Below are positions 1 to 8,800 of a DNA stretch of 11,452 bases, piece by piece (positions within the stretch are counted from its first letter, which is position 1; every line of letters starts with the position of its first letter). The position numbers and the translations under genes are program-made. Location of the stretch: positions 1 through 11,452 of the forward strand of contig DASYQE010000011.1 in assembly GCA_036005805.1 (NCBI GenBank), read 5' to 3'. Under the pieces are notes generated by a model. The model made no database searches and was not told where the DNA came from. It saw only the letters and a list, made by a program, of their open reading frames with translations. The DNA comes from DASRAU01 sp036005805. GTDB taxonomy: Bacteria > Acidobacteriota > Polarisedimenticolia > Gp22-AA2.

Positions 1-1
1 C

Positions 2-797
2 CAGACCGATCTCGATGCCGACGGACTGGGCGATAGCTGCGACAGCTGCAATGACATCGATCACGACGGAACGGACGACGTTGGCGGAATCAAGTCCTGT
101 CCCATCGACAACTGTCCGGGACTCCCCAACCCCTACCAGGAGGACACCGATCACGACGGTCTCGGCGACGCGTGCGATACCTGCAACGACCCGGATTCGG
201 ACGGGTTCGGCATTCCGGGCAGCCCGGGACAGACCTGCCCCGACGACAACTGTCCGTTCCGGCAGAACTTCGATCAGCTCGATGCCGACGCCGACGGTGC
301 CGGCGATGCGTGCGACACCTGCACCGACACCGACCAGGACGGGCTTGGAGACCCCGGACACGTCTCGAACGTCTGCCGGGACGACAACTGTCCGACCATT
401 CCGAACCCGGGCCAGAGCGATCGGGACACCGACGGCCTGGGGGACGCGTGTGATGCCTGTCCGAACGATGTCGCCAACGATGCGGACCACGACGGCGTCT
501 GCGAGTCGCTGGACAACTGTCCAACGATCGCCAATGCCGGCCAGGAGAACAGCGATACGGACCGGCTCGGGGACACCTGCGACAACTGTCCGGCGCTCGA
601 CAACCAGGGTCAGGCCGACTCCGATTTCGATCACGTCGGCGATCTCTGTGACAACTGTCCGGCCTTCCCGAACACCTCGCAAGCCGATGTGGACCACGAT
701 GGCTACGGCGATCTCTGCGACAACTGCCCCCGTGCGACGAATGCCAATCAGGCCGACTCCAACGGCGACGGCTCGGGCGACGCCTGCCAGCCGACGC
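2..797 (+). repeat. Thrombospondin type-3 repeat array in the upstream gene
   Basis: At protein level there are about eight full repeats of the form DxDxDGxGDxCDxC, often followed by NCPxxxNxxQ, plus about four shorter or looser units such as DPDSDGFG and DTDQDGLGDP. Asp side chains at alternating positions bind calcium in known TSP3 domains, and the paired Cys normally form disulfides. The DNA copies have diverged, so the array is ancient or selected at protein level and is not a fresh DNA expansion. It runs off the left edge, so the total number of repeats is unknown. Confidence 0.9.
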
Positions 798-2761
798 TGA
801 CCCTCGGCACCGTCGTTCCGGATGGACACGGCAACCTCCGCCTGCCGGGGAACGCCTCCGATCCGCAGGGGGAGACACTGAGCGGCGAGCTGCGGGTGCT
901 GGCTTTCGACCAGGGGACGGTCACGCTGCCGGACATCGGCGCCTCGCTCGACTGCGGACAGGGGCTCCTGCTCGACGGGGTACCGGGGGAGGGGATCGGC
1001 TACGCCTACGGCTCGACGGGGATTCCGTACCTCTTCGATCTCGACAGCGGCATCGGCTGCAACGAAGGGGATGCCGAGTACATGCTGGCGTTCGGCACCT
1101 GCGCCGCGCCCGGGCCGTTCACCACCCTGCTCGACCTGTCCGGCATGGTCGCCCCGTTCCAGGTCTGCGCCCGCCACATCGACCAGTTCTCCGGCGGAAG
1201 CGACATCGACGTCCTGGACTATGCGCCGGACCAGATCCATCTGCGCACCGGCGCCCTGACGCTGGTCTACACGCAGGCGTTCTCCAACGGTGTGCCGCTG
1301 TCGATCCCCCTGGCCACGCTTCGACCCGGAAAGGATCACCGTCTCGAGATGCAGTTGACCGACGGCAACACCCGCATCGTCAAGGCGAGCACGACGTTCT
1401 CCTACAACGGCGAAGCGCTGCTCTTCTTCGACTTCGGCTCGGCGCCGAAGGCGGTCGCGACGGCGGCTCCGGTCGTCGAATGCACCGGCCCGGACGGCGG
1501 TGCGGTGACTTTCGACGGCAGCGGCTCGACCGACGCCGATTCGACGCCGGGCACGCAGGACGGCATCGCCGCCTATGACTGGCTCGAGGACTTCGGCCAG
1601 GCGGGCGAGCGTCTGCTCGGGAGTGGCGCCGTCCTGACCACGACGCTGCCGCTCGGCGGGCACGCTGTCACCCTGCGGGTCACCGACCAGACCGGCAAGA
1701 TCGACACGACGGTCCTCACGGTGACCGTGCAGGACACGACCGGGCCGGCGCTCCAGTGCCCTGCGGTGGCGACGGCGGAGTGCACCGGGGCCGGCGGCGC
1801 CTACGTCGGCGGCCTCACCGCGACGGCGGCGGACCTCTGCGGCGGCACGGTGACGATCGTCAACGACCAGGTCGCCAACGGCGGGGCGGATGCCAGCGGG
1901 CCCTATGCGCTGGGAACGACCTCCGTCGGCTTCCTGGCGACCGACGCGCGCGGCAACACCGCCACCTGCTCAGCCGGGGCCACCGTGCGCGATACCCAGC
2001 CGCCGACGTTGCGCGTTTTGACCTCGCCCGCGAGTCTCTGGCCCGCCAATCACGACCTGGTGCCGATTGAGGTGACCCTGGCAGCCCAGGACGTCTGCAT
2101 GGGCAACAACGTGCGGGTCGAGCTGCTCTCGGCCACCTCGAGCGAGGCGGACGACTCGGGCGGATTCCAGGACGGAGCGACGAACGGTGACATCCAGGGT
2201 GCCGACCTCGGCACCGCCGACGGAAGCCTGCTGCTGCGGGCGGAGCGCGACGGCAAGGGACCGGGTCGCGTGTACACCCTGACGTACCGGGCATCGGATA
2301 CGAGCGGCAACGCCACGACCGCCCTCGGCGTGGTCACCGTGCCGCACGACCAGGGACAGGGACCCGAGCCGCTGCTCCTGCGTCTCGAGGCTCTGGCCGC
2401 CGGGACGACGGCGCAGCGAATCTTCTGGCCGGCGCTCAACGATGCGATCGGCTACGACGTCATCCGCGGCACGTTGAGCCAGGTCCGGCGGGCGAACGGC
2501 GTGACCAACCTCGGCCCGGTCGCGGTCCTGGCGCGCAACACGGCGCTGACGACCGTGAGCGAGCCGCTGACGACGACGGTCCCGCCGGTCGGCGACGCCT
2601 TCTTCTACCTGGTGCAGGAGCGCACCGCCGAACGCGGCGCCACCGGCTGGGGCTCCGAGCCGGCCCCGTGGCCGCGCCAGCCGGAATCCTGCGAGGGCGG
2701 CTGCCCGTCGGTGACCGAAGGCACCGCCGCCGGTGGCGGAGATCGCCCGGTACGCCGCTGA
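2..2761 (+). CDS. Large secreted TSP3-repeat / PKD / HYR surface protein, 3' part (5' end outside window)
   Basis: The frame is open from the left edge to TGA at 2759-2761, giving 919 visible residues; the start and any signal peptide lie upstream. Residues 1-264 are thrombospondin type-3 repeats (DxDxDGxGDxCDxC), a calcium-binding extracellular module. About 265-488 is a beta-rich region with an insert holding four Cys (318, 353, 367, 389). About 489-579 is PKD-like (FDGSGSTDADSTPG, then VTLRVTD). About 579-666 is an HYR domain (DTTGP, Cys 586/594/613/656, ATDARGNTATC). About 667-784 is a module with SLWPANHDLVP, ATSSE and LRAERDGKGPGR. About 785-919 is a fibronectin-like tail with GYDVIRG and FYLVQE. 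No C-terminal anchor or sorting signal is visible. The domains point to an exported adhesive or matrix protein; its ligand is unknown. It is followed after 40 bases by a protease gene whose tail is homologous. The gene call is secure; the role is inferred from domains. Confidence 0.93.
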   Translation, partial: QTDLDADGLGDSCDSCNDIDHDGTDDVGGIKSCPIDNCPGLPNPYQEDTDHDGLGDACDTCNDPDSDGFGIPGSPGQTCPDDNCPFRQNFDQLDADADGAGDACDTCTDTDQDGLGDPGHVSNVCRDDNCPTIPNPGQSDRDTDGLGDACDACPNDVANDADHDGVCESLDNCPTIANAGQENSDTDRLGDTCDNCPALDNQGQADSDFDHVGDLCDNCPAFPNTSQADVDHDGYGDLCDNCPRATNANQADSNGDGSGDACQPTLTLGTVVPDGHGNLRLPGNASDPQGETLSGELRVLAFDQGTVTLPDIGASLDCGQGLLLDGVPGEGIGYAYGSTGIPYLFDLDSGIGCNEGDAEYMLAFGTCAAPGPFTTLLDLSGMVAPFQVCARHIDQFSGGSDIDVLDYAPDQIHLRTGALTLVYTQAFSNGVPLSIPLATLRPGKDHRLEMQLTDGNTRIVKASTTFSYNGEALLFFDFGSAPKAVATAAPVVECTGPDGGAVTFDGSGSTDADSTPGTQDGIAAYDWLEDFGQAGERLLGSGAVLTTTLPLGGHAVTLRVTDQTGKIDTTVLTVTVQDTTGPALQCPAVATAECTGAGGAYVGGLTATAADLCGGTVTIVNDQVANGGADASGPYALGTTSVGFLATDARGNTATCSAGATVRDTQPPTLRVLTSPASLWPANHDLVPIEVTLAAQDVCMGNNVRVELLSATSSEADDSGGFQDGATNGDIQGADLGTADGSLLLRAERDGKGPGRVYTLTYRASDTSGNATTALGVVTVPHDQGQGPEPLLLRLEALAAGTTAQRIFWPALNDAIGYDVIRGTLSQVRRANGVTNLGPVAVLARNTALTTVSEPLTTTVPPVGDAFFYLVQERTAERGATGWGSEPAPWPRQPESCEGGCPSVTEGTAAGGGDRPVRR

Positions 2762-2775
2762 AGGCACCGCGAAGG

Positions 2776-2784
2776 TGACATAAT
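2776..2784 (+). promoter_or_regulatory. Possible extended -10 promoter for the protease gene
   Basis: TGACATAAT fits the extended -10 pattern TGn plus a hexamer, with CATAAT matching TATAAT at five of six positions. It is one of few AT-rich spots in the area. It lies in the 41-base gap between the two large genes and would place transcription start near 2791, giving a leader of only about 12-15 bases. No -35 hexamer is evident upstream. If it is not real, the protease is simply co-transcribed with the upstream gene. Confidence 0.3.
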
Positions 2785-2786
2785 CC

Positions 2787-2799
2787 TCCCGTCACGGGA
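2787..2799 (+). promoter_or_regulatory. Small inverted repeat overlapping the protease ribosome-binding site
   Basis: TCCCGT-C-ACGGGA is a perfect 6-base inverted repeat around one base. Its right arm overlaps the purine run GGGAAGG (2796-2802), the only Shine-Dalgarno-like sequence before the start. If it forms in mRNA it could mask the site and lower translation. It is short, with an unusually tight loop, so it may be chance in GC-rich DNA. Confidence 0.25.
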
Positions 2800-2802
2800 A
2801 GG

Positions 2803-5800
2803 GTGATGCCTTCGCAGTTTCGCCTCGACCTCTCTCCCAAGTGCGCGGCTGTCTTGCTGCTGGCCGCGACGACGATCTTCGCAGCGCCCCCGACGACCTC
2901 TCCGACCAGCAAGCCGCCCGCGCCGCCCGCGCCCTCGGTGGTGGCGCCGCGCGTGCGGCCGGGCGCGCCGTTCCCGGCGCCGCCGTACGCGCCGCACGCG
3001 CCGGACGAGCTGATCGTCAGGTTCCGCGACGGGGTCGACCCGGGGCTCCGGTCGGGCCTGCGGACGGAGATGCGGGCGGCGCCGCGCGCCCGCTTCCGCG
3101 TCGGCGCGGAGCAGTGGCGCCTCGCGGGCGGGGAGTCGATCGAGGACGCCATCGCGCGGTTGAGCCGCGACCCGCGCGTCGAGTACGCCGAGCCGAACTA
3201 CCTCCTGAAAGCCGACCGCCTCCCCGACGATGCGCGGCTCGCGGAGCAGTACGCGCTGCACAACACCGGGCAGACGGGCGGCCTCCCCGGAGCCGACGTC
3301 GACGCGCTGCGCGCCTGGAACATCACCGCCGGCGACCGATCGATCCTCATCGGCATCGTGGACAGCGGCGCCGACCAGCATCATCCCGATCTGGCCGCCA
3401 ACCTGTTCGTCAATCCGGGGGAGATCCCGGACAACGGCATCGACGACGACGGCAACGGCTTCATCGACGACGTCTCCGGCTGGGATTTCGCCAACAACGA
3501 CAACGATCCGTTCGACGACTCGACGGTGGGGCACGGGACGCACGTCTCCGGCATCGCCGCCGCGGCCGGTGACAACGGGCGCGGCATCGCGGGGGTGGCG
3601 TGGCGCGCGCGCTTCCTGCCGGCGAAGTTCATCAACGCCGACGGCAACGGCTTCTCGGCCGACGCCATCCGGGCCATGGACTACGCCGCGCTGATGGGGG
3701 CGCAGGTCCTCAACAACTCGTACGGCGGCGGCGCCTTCTCGAACGCCATGTTCGACACCATCGCGGCCATCGGCACCGACGGCGTCGTCTTCGTCGTGGC
3801 CGCGGGAAACGATACCGAGAACATCGACCTGAAGCCGCACTACCCGGCCTCGTACGACCTGCCGAACGTCATCGCCGTGGCGGCGACGGACGACGAGGAC
3901 AACCTCGCCACCTTCTCCAGCTACGGTCCCCGGGAGGTGCACCTCGCCGCGCCGGGCGTGGGCCTCCTCAGCACGCTCCCCGGAGGGAACTACGGTCTGC
4001 TCAGCGGCACCTCGATGGCGGCGCCGATGGTGACCGGGGCGGCGGCGCTGCTCCTGGCGGCGGAGCCCGGGCTCACGCCGCTCGAGGTGCGCACGCGCCT
4101 GCTCGCCTCGACGCGCCCGCTTCCGTCCCTCACCGGCAAGGTCCAGGCGGGCGGCCGGCTCGATCTCTTCCGGCTGCTGGCGCACGCCGACTCCGTTCCG
4201 CCGGCCGCCATAGGCGACGTGCACGTGGTGGAGACCGGCAGCGGGCACGTGACGCTCCGCTTCACCGCGAGCGGCGACGACGGTCTCGCCGGGCGTGCTT
4301 CGACCTACGACATCCGCGCTGCCACGCCGGCGATCGATCCGGCGCACCTCGAGGACGCGCCGGCCTTCGTCAACCACGCCCTCCCCGGCCAGGCGGGAAC
4401 GGTGGAGACGATCGAGGTCACGGGCCTCGCCGCGGCGACGCCGTACCAGTTCGTCGTGCGGGCGCGTGACGAGTGGGACACGGCCGGGCCGCCTTCTCCG
4501 GTCGTCGCGGCGACGACCCTCGCCGCGCCGGCGCTCTCCGCCGAGCCTTTGGAGCTCGGTCTGTCCGTCGCCGCCGGTGCTATGGGGGAGGGAACCCTCG
4601 CGATTGCGAATACCGGTCCCGGCACGCTCGACTGGACCGCCGAGGCGGTGGAGGCGACGGCCGACGGTGGATCGGCCGCGCCCGCATGGCTGACCTTCCG
4701 TCCCGCGGCCGGGCGCGTCGCCGCCGGTGCGACCACGCCGCTCGTCGTGCACGTCGAAACCTCGGCCCTCTCGGCGGGGCACTACCCGGCCACCCTCGTC
4801 CTGCACACGAACGATCCGGCGCACGCGGCGGCGGATCGCGCGCTGCGCCTGGAGGTGCGCGATGCGGCGACGCTCGCAATGGCCCCGGCCGCGATCGATT
4901 TCGGGCGGGTCGTCGTGGGGACGAGCGCCTTCCGGCTGGTGACCTTCGCCAATCTCGGCACCGCCCCTCTCGACATCCTCGGATTCGAGACCGACCAGGC
5001 CGCCATCGTCCCGCCGGCGGCGGCGCCCTCCATCCCGCCGCACGGCTCGATCGAGCTGCCGGTGCGCTTCGCTCCTGCGGGACCCGGCATCCTCGAAGGA
5101 CAGGTGACCGTGGTCTCGCTCGCCGACAACGCGGCCGTGGTGCCGCCGATCCACGTCGCGGGAATCGGGCTTCCGGCTCCGGTGCTGGCGATCGAGCCTG
5201 CGGCGATCGAGGTGGCCCTGCGCGCCGGGGCGAGGGAGAGCGTTCCGGTCGACCTCCGCAACGACGGCGGCTCCGACCTGACGGTGCACGTCGAGGCGCG
5301 TGCGGCGCTCGAGGAGGCGGCCGCGCCCTGGGTCACGCCGAGCCCCGCCGACCTCACCCTCCCTCCCGGGATGGTTCTCCCGCTGCAGCTCGGCATCGAC
5401 GCCGGCGGCCTGTCTCCCGGGGAGCACCAGGCGGTCGTGCATCTGACCACCAACATCCCCGGAGGGACGCCTTTGGAGATCCCCGTCACGGCCCGGGTGG
5501 CGGCGGGCGGACATCTCCTTCTCGAAGGCCAGGAGGTGCTCCTGGAGTCGCGCGTGCCCTTCAGGCAGTCGGGGGCGACGACCGTGCACCACCTCGACGC
5601 CCCGATCGCCCCGGCCGGCGGAGGCACGGTCACCCTCCATGTCGAAGGGGACTTCGGCAGCCGGCTCGAGACGACGCGCCTCCTGCTCGAAGGGCGCGAG
5701 CTCGGGACGCTGCGTGGCGGCGGGGTCGGACCGGGCACGCCGGGAGGGGACAACGGCGGGGTGCTCCCCCCTGACTGCGTCGACGCCTCGTTGACCGTGA

Positions 5801-8800
5801 GCCTCGACGCCGAGGACATGGCGGAGCTGTTCGCCGACGGCGCCTTCGACGCGCAGGCCATCGACAGCGCCGCGGTCGATCCGACGTGCGATGTGAACCG
5901 CCACACCGTGCAGGTCCGCTATGCGCCGCGCACCGACGCCATCGATTTCGGGGCGCTCCTGCCGGGGACCGAGAGGCGGCGGACGCTCGTGGCGCGCAAC
6001 CCGGGGAGCGAGTCGATCCATGCCACGCTGCGGCTCGACGCGGGCGCGGCATTCTCGGTGGTGCCGGCGACGCTCGATCTGCCGCCGGGCGCGTCCGCGA
6101 CCGTGACCCTCGCGTTCGACGCGCCGCCCGCGCCGCGGGCGCAGGGGAGCGACCTGTCCGACCGGCTCGAGGTCGACAGCGACGACCCGGATCGCCCGCG
6201 ACTCGAGATCGCGCTGCAGGCCGCCCTCCTGGAGACGCCGCGGATCGAGGCGGCACCGGCCGCCGTCGCCTCGACGCTGCTCGAAGGGCGGACCGAGCCG
6301 TACCCGATCGTGCTCACGAATCACGGCGCCGGGCCCGTGGCGCTGTCGCTCCTGCTCGCTCCGGGGGATGCCGCCCCCGCTCCGGCCGACTGTCGCCCCG
6401 AGGCTCTCTATGCCGCCGGATTCAACAGCGGCGTGGTCCGCGAGCGCGACCTGACCACGGGCCTGGAGCGGACGGTGGCCACCGGGCTGTTCGGGCCGCG
6501 CGGCATCGCGCTGAGCGCCGACGGACGGCGCCTGCTGATCAACGAATTCAACGGGCGACTGGCGAGCGTCGATCCGATCGGGGGGGGCGCGCCGTCGCGC
6601 GTGGTGCTCGGGCTGGACACCCCGTCCGGCATCGAGATCGATCCGCGCGGCGAGACCGCCTGGGTCACCGGCTTCGGGACGGGGGACGTGGCGGCGGTGA
6701 CGCTCGCCACCGGTGTCGTGACGCGGGCCGCGAGCGGGCTGTTCGGGCCGCACGGCCTGGTGCTCGACACCGACGGCCGCTCGGCGTATATCGCGGAAGA
6801 GTCCCGCGGCACGCTGGCGCGCATCGATCTCTCCGACGGCCGCGTGGTCACCATCGCCACCGGGCTGGGCTCCGCCGCCGGGCTCGCGCTCGATCGGGAC
6901 ACGGGGCAGGCGTATGTCGCGGTGCCGTCGCGCGGCGCCGTCGTGGCGATCGATCTCGCGACCGGGGCGGTCCGCGACCTCGCCACCGACCTTGCGGCCC
7001 CCACCGAAGCGGTCTTCGACGCGGCCCGGCGCCGGCTCTACGTCAGCGAGTTCAGCGCCGGCGTCGTGACGGCCATCGACGTCGACACGGGGGTGCGTTC
7101 GACCGTCATCGCCTCGGTCGCCAATCCGACCGGCCTGGCGCTGCGGCTTCCCGGCGCCTGCGCCGGCCGCTTCGCGCGCCTGGCGGGCGCCAGCGTCGAG
7201 CTCCCGGCCGGCGGATCCGCCACGGCGCCCCTGGAGTTCGACAGCACCGGATTGCCGGAAGGACGCCGCACCGCCGTGCTGGTCGCGGGGTCGCGCGCCC
7301 CGTTCGTGACGTTGGCGCGCGTGCCGCTGACCCTCGACGTCCTGCCGCGCCCGCGCATCGCCCTGTCGGGGGACACCCAGGCGGCGGAGTCGACGGCGAC
7401 CTTCCTCGGGAGCGCGGCCAAGACGACGCACGTGCTGCACACCACCGTCCTGCCGGGAACCGCCGGTCGTCTCGAGGTGACGGTGGAAGGGGACTTCGGC
7501 AATGCGCGCGAGTACGCCGACGTGTTCGTGGAGGGGACGCTGGTCGGCACCGTCGGCAACGCCGGCACCGATTGCATCGCGACGACGAAGGCGCTCGAGC
7601 TGCCGCTGTCGTTCCTGCGCGGCGTGGCGCAGAACGGCACCGTCGAGGTGGTGCTGCAGAACTCGACGGATGTCTTCAGCACCTGTTCCGTGAACCGGCA
7701 CAAGCTGCGACTGACCTACGACAACGCCGACCCCGCGGCCGGCGTCGACTTCGGCGACGTGGACACAGGCCAGGGGCGGACGATTCAGCTCCTGGTGCAC
7801 AACAACGGGCTGGCGCCGCTTCAGGTGAACGAGGTCACCGCCACCGACCCCTCCTGCACCGCGACCCCGGGCAGTTTCTCCGTCGCCGCCAGCGGGCTGC
7901 GCGGCGTGCTGGTGCGCTGCGTCCCGTCGCAGCCCGGGCCGTTCGCGGCGACGCTGGTGTTGCGCAGCAACGATCCGGATCGGCCGGTCGTCGAGGCCGC
8001 CCTCCGGGGCACGGCGATCGAGCCGCCGCGACTGCGTCTGGACCCGGACAGGATCGAGGCGGCGCTCGCCGAGGCCACGACCGCCGAGCGGATCCTCACC
8101 GTGCGCAACGCGGGCGGACGCACGCTGTCCTTCACCGCGGCGGTGGCCGGCCCCGCCCCGCCGGCGTTCCTGTCGGTGCAGCCGGCGGGAGGACCGATCG
8201 ATCCGGGCGGAAGCCTCGACCTGCACGTCACCTTCCGCGCCGGGACGCTGCCCCCCGGCGCTTACACCGCCGCGCTCGCGCTCCAGAGCGACGATCCGTC
8301 GCGTCTCGAGGCGCGCGTCGACGTGCTGATGACCGTCGAGCGCGATCGCGATCGGGACGGCGTCTCCGATTCGAGCGATGACTGTCCCGACCGTCCCGAC
8401 CCGGACCAGGCGGACCGGGACGGCGATCGCGTCGGCGACGCCTGCGACAACTGCCCCGCCGTCGGCAATCCGGGGCAGGCGGACGCCGAGGCCGACGGCT
8501 CGGGGGACGCCTGCCAGCCGACCGCGCGCGTCGACGCCATCCGCGAGGACGGCGGGACCCGCCTCGAAGTCGAGGCGGCGCTCTTCGACCCGCAGGGTGA
8601 ACCGTTGAGCGGCACCGTGAGCCTGACGCCGCTCGGAGCCTCGCAGGCCGCCATCGTCGTGCCGTTCGCCGGGCGCCTGCCGATGTTCTCGGACATCGCG
8701 GCCCTCCCGGCGGGGGTCCGCTGCCGTCTCGAGATCCGCGTCAGCGACGGCAGCTCGCTGCCGGCGGTCGCGGCGGCGGAGTTCCTGCACCAGCAGGAGA

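Noticed and set aside
2..797. CRISPR-like or satellite repeat explanation for the repeated GAC/GGC-rich DNA
   Set aside because: Units vary in length and sequence at DNA level, and the periodicity is that of TSP3 protein repeats; there are no constant repeats with unique spacers.
15..800. Other open frames over the TSP3 array on both strands (for example 15-800 + and 90-878 -)
   Set aside because: They are Thr/Arg- or Arg/Cys-rich shadows of the repeated Asp/Gly/Cys codons. The frame starting at base 2 gives clean TSP3 repeats and continues to the stop at 2761.
689..2761. ATG at 689 as the start of the upstream gene
   Set aside because: The same frame is open from base 2 and encodes seven more in-phase TSP3 repeats before this Met, so 689 is an internal codon in a repeat.
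5886..8381. An 831-codon plus-strand frame inside the protease gene
   Set aside because: It is an Arg/Ala/Gly-rich off-frame shadow; the main frame in this stretch carries the propeller, EGDFG and ASH domains without interruption.
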